Shown: piece after piece, positions 47,177 through 55,790 of the stretch
Layout of the letters: each line of letters starts with the position of its first letter
How positions within the stretch are numbered: the first letter of the stretch is position 1
From: Pantoea agglomerans NBRC 102470
GTDB taxonomy: Bacteria; Pseudomonadota; Gammaproteobacteria; Enterobacterales; Enterobacteriaceae
Direction of reading: 5' to 3'
Assembly: GCF_001598475.1 (NCBI RefSeq)
Contig: NZ_BCZA01000001.1
Coordinates: forward strand, 434,001 to 498,000
DNA: 64,000 nucleotides
Notes under the pieces: generated by a model
Told to the model about the DNA's origin: nothing
The model's input: only the letters and a program-made list of their open reading frames with translations
The model's database searches: none
Position numbers and translations under genes: made by a program

Positions 47177-47410
47177 TCAGGCGGCGCCGGAGAGATGCGT
47201 CAGGTTGCGAACGCCAGTAATCACCGAGGCAACCATGGTTTCACGTCGGGTAATCACCTCAACCTGATAAAACCGGCTGCGGTAGGCGATGGAATAGATA
47301 ACGGGATGGTACTTATTACCTTCTCCGTAGCGGGAGTAGTGCGCTTCAAGCGCACGAGTCGCTGCGAGAATATGGGAGGGTTCTTTATCACCGCGGATGA
47401 TTTGCTTCAT
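47177..47410 (-). CDS. Small protein, possible DUF4060 family
   Basis: A 77-residue protein starting MKQIIRGDKEPSHILAATRA with a basic, mixed alpha/beta composition and no membrane segment. The pattern (an N-terminal helix with RALEAHYSRYG, then strands FYQVEVI and MVASVITGV) reminds me of DUF4060, a family often found in enteric prophages, but I cannot confirm this. There are no phage genes beside it. Function unknown. Confidence 0.6.
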   Translation of the reverse strand: MKQIIRGDKEPSHILAATRALEAHYSRYGEGNKYHPVIYSIAYRSRFYQVEVITRRETMVASVITGVRNLTHLSGAA

Positions 47411-47639
47411 TCAGTTCCTCAAATGCTGTCCCTGGAGTCACGTCGCACGCATGGCGCGTAGCGCTGGCCTAAACACTGAACATCTGACTGCTAAACATTT
47501 AATCACTGACTGGGTAATGACTGACTCTGCCGCGGGAAGATGACAGAAAGATGATCCCCCGAGGCTGTTAACTATTTAGCAGCCACCGGGTGATCCAGCA
47601 AGGCAGGAAATCGCAAATTCATCCAAATCGCAGAGGCGG

Positions 47640-48851
47640 TCAGATCAGCTCCGGCCAGGCTACGGCCGCAACGCCATTGAGTACAGGTTTTGAGAACAGA
47701 AAGCCCTGAAACTGGGTCACGCCTGCCGCTTCAAGCCACATCCACTCTTCCGGCTGTTCAATACCCTCGGCGATAACACCGATCTCCAGCGAGGAGCAGC
47801 ATTTCAGAATGGCATGAATGATCGCCTGCTTCGGCCCACTTTTATGCACATCAGCGATGATGGTTCGGTCGATTTTAATCTTGTCGGGCTGAATGCGCGT
47901 CAGCAGCGACAGGCCGGCAAAACCGGCACCGAAATCATCCAGCGCCAGGCTGATGCCGGCCGCCTTCAGCTGCCTGATGGCGGCTTCAAAGGCCTCAGGC
48001 TGCGAGATAATTTCATTCTCGGTGAATTCAACCATGATCTGCTCTGGCACCAGTCCCTGCGCAGCAATCTCATCCAGCAAAAACGGGACGGCGTCGGGCA
48101 CTTCCACCAGCGTCATCGGCAGCAGATTGATCGACAGAGTCATTCCCTCAATCCCCAGCTGCTTCGCCTGGGCGAAGGCGATCTTTTTCGACCTCAGATC
48201 GAGCTGATAGAGCTGCTCACGTGACAGTCGGGCAAAATAGTCGAGCGGCGATTCTCCCTGCGGGCCGCGCAGCAGCGCTTCCAGCGAGACGATTTCGCAG
48301 GCGAAGGGGTCAACGATCGGCTGAAAAGCAAAGCTGACCTCATCCGCAGCCACCAGCGATGCGTTGCCTTCACGCTGTTCTGACTCGTCACGGATAAACG
48401 TCCAGCCGCTGGCGGCCGGGATCTCAAAATAGTTCTCTTTTTCCCGCGCTTCGACAAAGGTGCGCAGGAACTGCAGTGCGCGATCGGCATAGGTCAGCTG
48501 ATACTTTGTGGTGCACTTTGCCAGCACCGCCTCCAGTACCGTCTCTTTATCATGCAGCCGCAGATCGAACAGCTCCATACCGACGTGGCCAAAACGGCGT
48601 GCCGGGGCGTAATCGCGCAGCAGTTCGACCAGATTATGGTGGCGTGGATCCTGGCAAATCCGGCTGTAAACTGCATTGACCGCCGCCTCCGGACCTTCCA
48701 GCAGCTGGAAAAAATGCGTGCCATTGAATAATAAAATTCCGGTGACGCTTGAGGATTTATTGATTTTATTCGCTTTCCGCGCCAAACCATTCAGGATCTC
48801 AAGCGGCACATGTTCAGTAATGTGGCTGCGATAGATGATTGTCGACAACAT
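47640..48851 (-). CDS. Blue-light-sensing BLUF-EAL protein, BluF/BlrP1-like
   Basis: A 403-residue photoreceptor. The N-terminal BLUF domain (residues 1-95) binds FAD; Y7, N31 and Q49 have the spacing of the flavin-switch residues in known BLUF proteins. The C-terminal EAL domain (about 175-400) keeps the cyclic-di-GMP phosphodiesterase residues: EALLR at 191-195, N242, E275/TE 277-278, DD 305-306, K326, EGIE 362-365 and Q382. E. coli BluF, the same length and with a similar N-terminal half, has lost several of these and works by binding BluR. This one should be able to hydrolyse cyclic-di-GMP in light, like Klebsiella BlrP1. Confidence 0.88.
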   Translation of the reverse strand: MLSTIIYRSHITEHVPLEILNGLARKANKINKSSSVTGILLFNGTHFFQLLEGPEAAVNAVYSRICQDPRHHNLVELLRDYAPARRFGHVGMELFDLRLHDKETVLEAVLAKCTTKYQLTYADRALQFLRTFVEAREKENYFEIPAASGWTFIRDESEQREGNASLVAADEVSFAFQPIVDPFACEIVSLEALLRGPQGESPLDYFARLSREQLYQLDLRSKKIAFAQAKQLGIEGMTLSINLLPMTLVEVPDAVPFLLDEIAAQGLVPEQIMVEFTENEIISQPEAFEAAIRQLKAAGISLALDDFGAGFAGLSLLTRIQPDKIKIDRTIIADVHKSGPKQAIIHAILKCCSSLEIGVIAEGIEQPEEWMWLEAAGVTQFQGFLFSKPVLNGVAAVAWPELI

Positions 48852-48951
48852 AAAGGTTTCCGGAATTTTTTATTTTTTGTTATGGCACCTTACCAGAAGC
48901 TTCTTCCGGGGAAAACGAGGGCCAGTACGTCTTTCTCACTCTGACTCTGTT

Positions 48952-49473
48952 TTAATCAACCGGCAGCGTGGTATTGCCCGTTCCCAGAGAGCGCTGCATA
49001 AAAACGGTATCCAGCCAGCGACCCTGTTTAAAACCTACCGAGCGCAGGATACCTGTCATCTCAAAGCCTGCGGCGCGATGTACGGCAATCGAGCCCTGGT
49101 TCTCGCTGTCGCCGACGTTGGCGATCAACTGGCGGAACCCTGCCTGCTCAGCCCAGCGGATTACATGGTTTAACAGGCGCGAACCGACTCCGCGCTTCTG
49201 AAATCCGGGATCGATATAAATTGAGTCCTCCAGCGTATGCCGGTAGGCATGGCGCGGGCGATAAGGCGTCAGATAGCAGAACCCACGTACTTCTCCGTCG
49301 CTGACGGCGATAAACCACGGCAGGCCCGCCTGCTGAATCTTCCGCATCCGCTCGCCAATCTCTGCCGCGTCGGGCGGCACTGTCTCAAATGAGCCGGTGC
49401 CGTTAAGGACATGCCAGGCGTAGATCTGCTGAATCGCCATGATGTGGCGTTCATCTGCCTCAAAAATTTCCAT
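48952..49473 (-). CDS. GNAT N-acetyltransferase, phosphinothricin/MddA type
   Basis: A 173-residue GCN5-related acetyltransferase. The acetyl-CoA loop is QKRGVGSRLL near residue 92, preceded by the strand SIYIDPGF and followed by the typical VGDSENQGSIAVHRAAGFEMTG. The subfamily includes phosphinothricin and methionine sulfoximine acetyltransferases (YncA/MddA), so the substrate is probably a small amino-acid-like compound or a toxic amine. It is downstream of, but 100 bases from, the BLUF-EAL gene start on the same strand. Substrate is inferred only from family resemblance. Confidence 0.85.
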   Translation of the reverse strand: MEIFEADERHIMAIQQIYAWHVLNGTGSFETVPPDAAEIGERMRKIQQAGLPWFIAVSDGEVRGFCYLTPYRPRHAYRHTLEDSIYIDPGFQKRGVGSRLLNHVIRWAEQAGFRQLIANVGDSENQGSIAVHRAAGFEMTGILRSVGFKQGRWLDTVFMQRSLGTGNTTLPVD

Positions 49474-49762
49474 TATGCGGTTTTGCCCCGAAAGTCTGCA
49501 CCTGGTGGAAAAACAACGGTATAGCGGGCGATGTGAGGGCGCAATATAAATATTACGCCCTCATGAAATTTTATGAGTGCGTCGTTCTCCAGGATTATTC
49601 CTGGCAGGAAGCAGATAAAAAATCACGTCGGTTTAGTGCTACTACTGAATGGTAATTAAGCCTATTCTGAAAACAGCGTCAGCCGGATGATCCGTGCCGG
49701 CGTTAAGGCTATTATCTTCGCGATTCTGATGGGGTTGATTTATTAACTGGAGGCGCAGCGTG

Positions 49763-49996
49763 ATGCGATTTGTTGATTTTCTGAATAGTAAGCAGGGGCT
49801 GCGTGCAGCAAGAAATCACTGCTTTGAATTAAATGGTGTGGTACTGGGCCATTTTACTGCGTTATTCCTGCATGATAACCAGATTATTTTTACCAAAGAT
49901 GGTAAGCAGTGTGCTGTGCCTTATTATCTGGGTCCCGAAGAAGATTTGCTTCAGCAGAAAATAAATCCACGCATTAAAAATATTCGCGCGATCTGA
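49763..49996 (+). CDS. Unknown 77-residue protein
   Basis: I do not recognise this protein (MRFVDFLNSKQGLRAARNHC). It has no signal peptide; hydrophobic patches and alternating strands (VVLGHFTALFLHDNQIIFTK) suggest a small soluble beta-rich fold. GGAGG at 49749-49753, 9 bases from the ATG at 49763, gives good support for translation. It is isolated between the GNAT gene and the MFS-TetR pair. The 289 bases upstream are noncoding and I see no special structure in them. Confidence 0.65.
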   Translation: MRFVDFLNSKQGLRAARNHCFELNGVVLGHFTALFLHDNQIIFTKDGKQCAVPYYLGPEEDLLQQKINPRIKNIRAI

Positions 49997-50147
49997 ATGG
50001 ACGCCGCGATGAGTTTATCGCTTCAGCCATAACGCCTGCGTAATATTTCCTCATTCCCCGGGCGATAATATTGGCACTGTCTGGTAAATAGCATCGACGC
50101 TATTTCTAACTTCCCTGTTTTCTGCCAACCCATTCGTTTACGCCTGC

Positions 50148-51296
50148 TTATTTACCCGACTCGCTGCTGTTCTGCGCGGGTGCAATAAACAGCAGCAGCA
50201 GGGCGCTGAACGCAAACAGCGTTAATGCCGTACTGGCTCCCAAAGAGGCGTAGAGCTGACCAAACAGCAGCGATCCCGCTACCTGGCCCACCGCCAGCAT
50301 AAAGAACAGGATGCCGACGCCGGTCGCCGGATCTTCAGCAGTGGCGCGTGCGCCCCACACCAGCAGCACGCCCGATAGCGTGACGTAACCTGCGCCACAG
50401 CAGGCAACCGCGATCGCTAAGCCGGTGGATTCGCCCCGACTCCAGGCCAGCACCAGCAGTGGCACTGCCATCCCGCACAGTGAGAGCCGGTATACACCCT
50501 TCAGCCCGATACGGGCAGCGACCGGGCCGGTTGCCGCACCCACGATGCCTGCGCCTCCGGCAATCAGCCAGAGTAAGCGGGCGGTCTCTTCATCCACACC
50601 GACATGCTGTCGCAGCAGCGCTGACCCAAAGCTCCACCAGGCTGCACTGACCAGACCCGAAATCAACGCAATACTCATCAGCCGATGCATGGAGCGGCGA
50701 TACAGCCGCTGGTGCCAGTGACGCACTCTGGTGGGACGACTGGCGGCGTGACCCGATAACACGCGCATCACCGGCAGCACACAGGCCAGCGACAGCAAAG
50801 CGAACAGCAGACAGGCGGCACGCCAGCCGCCGGGCAGAACGCTCAGGATGACCACCGTCAGGATAATGCCCGCGCTGGTGCCGGCATTGATCAGGGTATT
50901 GATGCGCGGCTGACCCGCAGCAGGGATTCGATCGCTGACCGCCGCCGCCAGGGCTGGTGAAGCCAGACCGGCACTCAATCCGGCAATAAAGAGTCCGGCC
51001 GCCAGCAGCAGCGTTGATGAGGCACAGGCGAGCAGCAGCAGACCCGCCGTCGCACTGAGTGAGGCCAGCAGCGCCGTCAGCCGGGTGCCATAGCGATCTG
51101 CCAGCGCGGCTGCGGTAAGAATAGTGAGGCAATATGCCACAAAGCTGCAGGCTGACAGCATACCCGCCTGCTGCGGGCTGAAGGGGATCTCCGCTGAGAT
51201 AGCGGGCAGCATCAATCCCCATGAGAAGCGCGCCATGCCATAGGTCACGGCGATCAGGCTGAAGCCGGTCAGCGCCAGCGCGATGGGCGATCTCAT
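50148..51296 (-). CDS. MFS transporter, YbfB/CynX-like
   Basis: A 382-residue major facilitator with twelve predicted helices. The first begins ALTGFSLIAVTYGMARFSWG, and the inter-helix loop carries ALADRYGTRLTAL in place of the usual signature. The product has no recognised substrate. Its start overlaps the stop of the TetR gene by 4 bases, so the two are one operon and the regulator most likely controls this exporter in response to its substrate. Confidence 0.85.
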   Translation of the reverse strand: MRSPIALALTGFSLIAVTYGMARFSWGLMLPAISAEIPFSPQQAGMLSACSFVAYCLTILTAAALADRYGTRLTALLASLSATAGLLLLACASSTLLLAAGLFIAGLSAGLASPALAAAVSDRIPAAGQPRINTLINAGTSAGIILTVVILSVLPGGWRAACLLFALLSLACVLPVMRVLSGHAASRPTRVRHWHQRLYRRSMHRLMSIALISGLVSAAWWSFGSALLRQHVGVDEETARLLWLIAGGAGIVGAATGPVAARIGLKGVYRLSLCGMAVPLLVLAWSRGESTGLAIAVACCGAGYVTLSGVLLVWGARATAEDPATGVGILFFMLAVGQVAGSLLFGQLYASLGASTALTLFAFSALLLLFIAPAQNSSESGK

Positions 51297-51832
51297 CCTG
51301 TCGCCCTGTTCTGAAGTAACTGACTGACGACCTGCGCCGCCTGTTGAGCAGCGGCGGGACCGGTAATCAGCGCCGTGGTAATGGCACCCTCAAAGAGTAT
51401 CCAGATAGCATCACTCAGCGACTTATTTTCAGCACCGCGCAGATGCGTCACACAAAGGGTGATATAAGCCCGCATCGTGGCCCGGAAGGCCAGCGCCTGA
51501 GCGGCCAGTTCACTGTCCCGCTCGGCATACTCTCCCCAGGCTTTAAGAAAGAAGCAGCCACGGGCACCGTTCGCCTCCGTCCACTCGCCCAGCACCCTGA
51601 ACAGATGCGCTATCGCATCAGGCTGTTGCGGTGGCAGCAGATCGGCTATAAAGCGCTGCTCGCGCGCGTCGAGTACCGCTGCGGTCAGCGCTTCGCGTGA
51701 GGCGAAGTGATGATAGAGCGTGCGGGTAGAGACGCCCGCTTCGCGACAGATATTGTCGGTGCTGGTGGCGTGGAAACCGTGAGTGTAGAAGAGCCGCTCG
51801 GCGGCCTGGATGATATCGTTTCTCTTTTTCAT
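51293..51832 (-). CDS. TetR-family transcriptional regulator
   Basis: A 179-residue TetR protein with the helix-turn-helix at residues 22-46 (TSTDNICREAGVSTRTLYHH) and a C-terminal ligand domain resembling TetR_C regulators with a WTEANGARGCFFLKAWGE segment. It is the first gene of an operon with an MFS transporter. A near-perfect palindrome lies 5 bases upstream of its start and is likely its operator. The inducer is unknown. Confidence 0.88.
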   Translation of the reverse strand: MKKRNDIIQAAERLFYTHGFHATSTDNICREAGVSTRTLYHHFASREALTAAVLDAREQRFIADLLPPQQPDAIAHLFRVLGEWTEANGARGCFFLKAWGEYAERDSELAAQALAFRATMRAYITLCVTHLRGAENKSLSDAIWILFEGAITTALITGPAAAQQAAQVVSQLLQNRATG

Positions 51833-51837
51833 GCTTT

Positions 51838-51863
51838 AAAAGTAAACCGATCGTTTTACTTTT
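51838..51863. promoter_or_regulatory. Candidate TetR operator
   Basis: AAAAGTAAA, then CCGATCGT, then TTTACTTTT: a palindrome with one mismatched pair and CGATCG at the centre. It begins 6 bases before the TetR start codon, so binding would block transcription of the TetR-MFS operon. Confidence 0.75.
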
Positions 51864-52374
51864 TCAAGCCGGTCGCTGTTAATTACGCCCGCCGGTATTG
51901 ATAAATCCCTGATGCCAGGGGAGCTGGCGTTCCGCTTAAAGGCACACTGTGCACCACTTTCACTCTTATTCAGGTTCAGTTTATCAATACTCATAAATAC
52001 CCCTGCGGGGATGATATTTTTCAGCTTCTGCTCTAATCATATCTGAGTAGCGCGTCACCCATGGCGCGCGGATTGATTTTATAAACTATTGTTTTTTAAA
52101 TTTTATTTTGTTTTTTGCTTTTTTAATGATGCATTAGCAGTATAAATGTAAGCGGGGCGACAGTGAGGGTGAGGGCGTTACAGCGCGTGGAATGCCTGAA
52201 GCGACATGAGCAATGAAAAAGGGCATATTCTCAAAGTCAGCCAGACTTACGCAATAAAGTGGTTTTAGGGATAATTCTCAGTTAGTTTAATAAAGCTTCA
52301 GATTACAAAAAAAACCTCTTACGAATTTTGGTTCGTTTTTTAAGATACATACAGCAACTATCAGGATGACTACC
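51864..52374. other. AT-rich noncoding stretch
   Basis: About 510 bases without a supported gene, richer in A and T than the neighbours, with runs such as TTGTTTTTTAAATTTTATTTTG near 52090. The block CCCC-TGC-GGGG (52000-52010) is followed by TGATATTTTT and is a poor terminator-like hairpin. It may hold the promoter of the small gene at 52375 and looks like DNA that H-NS would bind. Confidence 0.5.
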
Positions 52375-52650
52375 ATGCTCAAAGCCAGCTACTATTATCT
52401 GTGCCCGCGTCCCATGGGTGGATGGATTTTACACAAAGAAGGTTGCGTTAATCTGTCAAAGAACGATAAACGCGTTTTTATTGGTTCGCTTTATACCCGC
52501 CAGCAGGCGCTGGCCGTGGCGAAAGTTCATCACGCTAATGCCATACTCTGTAATGCCTGTCTGAGCACTTTTATTTGCCCGACCAGCAGCAGCACGGCAA
52601 TTAAACCTGCACGCGCGGCAACGCCAACCCGCCATACGCCAAAACATTAA
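52375..52650 (+). CDS. Unknown cysteine-containing small protein
   Basis: A 91-residue protein I do not recognise, starting MLKASYYYLCPRPMGGWILH. Cysteines fall in YLCPR, KEGCVN and ILCNACLSTFICP, a spacing that could bind a metal as a small zinc ribbon or carry disulfides. The C-terminal third is low-complexity (STAIKPARAATPTRHTPKH). AGGA at 52363-52366, 8 bases before the ATG at 52375, supports that start over the ATG at 52366. It stands alone after an AT-rich stretch. Confidence 0.68.
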   Translation: MLKASYYYLCPRPMGGWILHKEGCVNLSKNDKRVFIGSLYTRQQALAVAKVHHANAILCNACLSTFICPTSSSTAIKPARAATPTRHTPKH

Positions 52651-52726
52651 TTTGTATGCAGGGAGTTATTGTTCTGCTGTGGCAGAAGGATAATAAAGGG
52701 AATTAATGCTGCGGGCCGGTTAGAAT

Positions 52727-52753
52727 AAAAAAAGGCAGCGTAAAGACGCTGCC
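52727..52753 (-). terminator. Rho-independent terminator of the short-chain dehydrogenase
   Basis: GGCAGCGT (52734-52741) and ACGCTGCC (52746-52753) form a stem with an AAAG loop; on the minus strand seven T follow (opposite 52727-52733). Confidence 0.92.
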
Positions 52754-52764
52754 CTGTTCTTTAT

Positions 52765-53529
52765 TTAAGCCTGTTTAGGCTGGCCATTTGAAGCGGTAAT
52801 TCCGCCATCAACCGGCAGATTAACGCCGGTAATATAACTGGCTTCATCGCTGGCAATAAAGAGAATGGCACGGGCGATATCATCCGCTTCACCGGCCCGG
52901 CGCAGTGGAATACGGTCGTAAAAGCGCTCCAGCAGCGCCTGATCCTGTTTGGCATCTTCGGTCAGATCGGTAAAGGTAAAGCCGGGACAGATTGCATTGA
53001 CTCGTACGCCATCTGCGCCGTAGTCCATCGCCAGCGCACGGGTGAAGTTGGTAATCGCCCCTTTGGCCGCGTTGTAGATGCTCATGCCCCAGTCGCCGCC
53101 TAAACCGGAAACGGAAGAGATGTTAACCACGTTGCCTTTGTTCTTTAACAGGGCAGGCATGAAATAGTGTACGCCGTGGAAAACTCCATCAAGGTCAGTT
53201 TTCATCAGGGTTTTCCATGCGTCGAGATCGACTTCATGGATGCGGCCCTGCACGATGACGCCGGCGTTATTCACCAGCACGTCAACACGGCCATACTTCT
53301 TCAGGACGGTTTCTGACAGCTGTTTAACCTGTGCGGCTTCTGAGACGTCGCAGGCAGCCACCAGGTGATCGCCTGGCGTCATGTCGGCCAGCGTCTCTTC
53401 CAGTTTCTGCGCGGTACGGCCCACCAGCACCACTGATGCACCCTCTTCAGCGAAGCGTTTTGCGCTGGCTTCGCCGATGCCGGATCCGGCACCTGTCACA
53501 ACCACAACTTTCTGCGTAAATCTGGACAT
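52765..53529 (-). CDS. Short-chain dehydrogenase/reductase
   Basis: A 254-residue classical SDR using NAD(P)H. The cofactor loop TGAGSGIG is at residues 12-19, NNAG near residue 87, the catalytic serine in NISSVSG and the pair YNAAK near residue 150. PGFTFTDL after the active site suggests a 3-oxoacyl or polyol-type substrate, but the substrate cannot be read from sequence. It is a single gene with its own terminator. Confidence 0.9.
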   Translation of the reverse strand: MSRFTQKVVVVTGAGSGIGEASAKRFAEEGASVVLVGRTAQKLEETLADMTPGDHLVAACDVSEAAQVKQLSETVLKKYGRVDVLVNNAGVIVQGRIHEVDLDAWKTLMKTDLDGVFHGVHYFMPALLKNKGNVVNISSVSGLGGDWGMSIYNAAKGAITNFTRALAMDYGADGVRVNAICPGFTFTDLTEDAKQDQALLERFYDRIPLRRAGEADDIARAILFIASDEASYITGVNLPVDGGITASNGQPKQA

Positions 53530-53602
53530 TATGCCTCCTTTTCAGCATCAATTCTCACTGTTAACAACCGGTTAAGCCTGGCAGCGATCGCCAGAAACAC
53601 AA

Positions 53603-53625
53603 GCGCAGCGCGAAATGCGCTGCGC
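53603..53625 (-). terminator. Hairpin downstream of glgX
   Basis: GCGCAGCGC (53603-53611) and GCGCTGCGC (53617-53625) form a 9-base stem with a GAAAT loop, just past the glgX stop. No clear T-run follows, so it may end or protect the treZ-treY-glgX message. Confidence 0.55.
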
Positions 53626-53655
53626 CAGATGACTGCTTTTTAACCGGGTGAGCGG

Positions 53656-55731
53656 CTATGGACGTCTGAACAGGGCGAAGCTGCGTCCTTCCAGTTCGAA
53701 ATCCTTCTCTTTGGTGATCACCAGACCGCGCTTCGCGGTGTCGCTGGTGGTCAGTTCCAGCACCCAGCCGCCTTCACCAAACTGCGGGATCTGGAACGGT
53801 ACATTGCCTTCAAACGGATTGAACAGCATCAGGACGTCGTGCCAGATGCCTTCCTCGGTCTGGAGGTCCGGTCGGCCGATATAAACCCCCAGCGTTGAGC
53901 CTTCGTCCCACTGCTCAGCCTGCTGGAAGCCGCCACCGGCGTTAAACCATTTGATATCCATGCCATCACGCCAGTTTTCACGGCGCAGTAACGGCTGCTG
54001 AGCACGTAACGTCAGGATCTGGCGGGTGAACTCGCGCAGCGCCTCGGCAGATTCCGGCAGGTTATCCCAGTGTACCCAGGAGATTTCGCTGTCCTGGCAG
54101 TAGCCATTGTTGTTGCCCATCTGGCTGCGGCCAAACTCGTCGCCCGCCAGCAGCATTGGCGTACCGTGTGAGAAGATCAGCGTGGCGAGGAAGTTGCGCT
54201 TCTGACGCTCGCGCACCGCGTTGATGCCTTCATCATCGGTCGGGCCTTCAACTCCGTAGTTGTAAGAGCGGTTGTCGTTGTGACCGTCGTTGTTGTCTTC
54301 GCCATTCTCCGCGTTATGTTTGTCGTTGTACGACACCAGATCGTTGAGGGTGAAGCCATCGTGCGCGGTGATAAAGTTGACGCTGGCCCATGGACGACGA
54401 CCGTGCTGATCGTAGAGATCGCCGGAACCCAGCAGGCGGGCGGCAAAGTCTGTGGAGACGTTGTTGCCTTTCCAGTAGTCACGCACCGTATCGCGATACT
54501 GATCGTTCCATTCTGCCCAGCCTGGCGGGAAGCTGCCCACCTGATAGCCGCCCGGACCGATATCCCAGGGTTCACCAATCAGCTTTTTCTGCGACAGGAC
54601 CGGGTCCTGCATGATGGCATCGAAGAAGCCGCCGCGCGGGTCAAAACCATCAGGCTCGCGACCGAGAATGGTACCCAGATCGAAACGGAAGCCGTCGATA
54701 TGCATTGATTCTGACCAGTAACGCAGCGAATCGAGCACCATCTGCAGCACACGCGGATGCGAGGTGTTGACGGTGTTACCGGTACCGGTGTCGTTGATGT
54801 AATAGCGATGCTGGTCTGGCAACGTACGGTAATAGGAGAAGTTATCGATGCCTTTAAACGACAGCGTTGGCCCCAGCTCATTCCCCTCGGCGGTGTGGTT
54901 GTAAACCACGTCGAGGATCACCTCAATACCGGCATCATGGAAGGCTCGCACCATGTCACGGAAGCCCTGAATGCCGCGCGGCCCAAAGTAGCGGGTGGCG
55001 GGGGCAAAGAAGTTCAGCGTGTTATATCCCCAGAAGTTTTTCAACCCTTTATCCAGCAGGTGCTGGTCATCCGGGAACCAGTGTACCGGCAGCAGTTCGA
55101 CCGAGGTAATGCCCAGGCTTTTGATGTAGTCGACGGTCGATTTGTGGCTCATGCCGTCAAAGGTGCCGCGCATTTCAGGTGGCAGGGCGGTGTTGAGCTG
55201 CGTGAAGCCCTTAACGTGGGTTTCATAGATGACGGTTTTCGGCCACGGCACATTCGGGCGGTTTTTATCCTGCCAGTCGAATTCGTTGGGATCGATCACC
55301 CGGCACTTTGGCGTAAACGGCGCGCTGTCGCGGCTGTCGAAGGTCAGATCTTTATCGTCATGATAGAGATCGTAAGCGAAGTGCGCTTCGTTCCACGCGA
55401 TGTCACCCGCCAGTTCACGGGCGTAGGGATCGAGCAGCAGCTTGTTCGGGTTAAAGCGATGACCATTTTCCGGGTCATAAGGGCCATAAACGCGATAGCC
55501 ATAGAGCGCGCCGGGCTGAAGGCCCGGAATATAGCCGTGCCATACTTCATGGGTATATTCCGGCAGCTCCAGACGGGCAATTTCCGTTTTACCGCTGGGA
55601 TCGTACAGACAGAGTTCAACCCGCTCGGCGTGGGCGCTGAACAGGGCGAAGTTCACGCCCTGACCATCAAAGTTGGCCCCCAGTAAATGGCTGTATCCCG
55701 CCGTAATTTCAAAACGCTGACTGTTTGACAT
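53656..55731 (-). CDS. glgX: Glycogen debranching enzyme GlgX/TreX
   Basis: A 691-residue GH13 isoamylase-type enzyme that cuts alpha-1,6 branches of glycogen or limit dextrin, releasing linear maltooligosaccharides. An N-terminal CBM48 domain (residues 10-110) is followed by the barrel with DVVYNHTAEG, the nucleophile in DGFRFDLGTILG, the acid/base in LIGEPWDIGPGGYQVG and the transition-state residue in ITAHDGFTLNDLVSYN. It is the third gene after treZ and treY, so its products should feed trehalose synthesis; the name treX would also fit. Confidence 0.94.
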   Translation of the reverse strand: MSNSQRFEITAGYSHLLGANFDGQGVNFALFSAHAERVELCLYDPSGKTEIARLELPEYTHEVWHGYIPGLQPGALYGYRVYGPYDPENGHRFNPNKLLLDPYARELAGDIAWNEAHFAYDLYHDDKDLTFDSRDSAPFTPKCRVIDPNEFDWQDKNRPNVPWPKTVIYETHVKGFTQLNTALPPEMRGTFDGMSHKSTVDYIKSLGITSVELLPVHWFPDDQHLLDKGLKNFWGYNTLNFFAPATRYFGPRGIQGFRDMVRAFHDAGIEVILDVVYNHTAEGNELGPTLSFKGIDNFSYYRTLPDQHRYYINDTGTGNTVNTSHPRVLQMVLDSLRYWSESMHIDGFRFDLGTILGREPDGFDPRGGFFDAIMQDPVLSQKKLIGEPWDIGPGGYQVGSFPPGWAEWNDQYRDTVRDYWKGNNVSTDFAARLLGSGDLYDQHGRRPWASVNFITAHDGFTLNDLVSYNDKHNAENGEDNNDGHNDNRSYNYGVEGPTDDEGINAVRERQKRNFLATLIFSHGTPMLLAGDEFGRSQMGNNNGYCQDSEISWVHWDNLPESAEALREFTRQILTLRAQQPLLRRENWRDGMDIKWFNAGGGFQQAEQWDEGSTLGVYIGRPDLQTEEGIWHDVLMLFNPFEGNVPFQIPQFGEGGWVLELTTSDTAKRGLVITKEKDFELEGRSFALFRRP

Positions 55732-55790
55732 TTATGCCTCGTTATTCAATGAACAGATTGACGCGTAATAAAAAAAGTTCTTTCCGGAAT

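Noticed and set aside
54757..55686. Long plus-strand open frame opposite glgX
   Set aside because: It is an antisense shadow of a GC-rich coding gene whose minus-strand product has full catalytic motifs. Similar shadows opposite ydiJ, treY and treZ (59492-60493) were dropped for the same reason.
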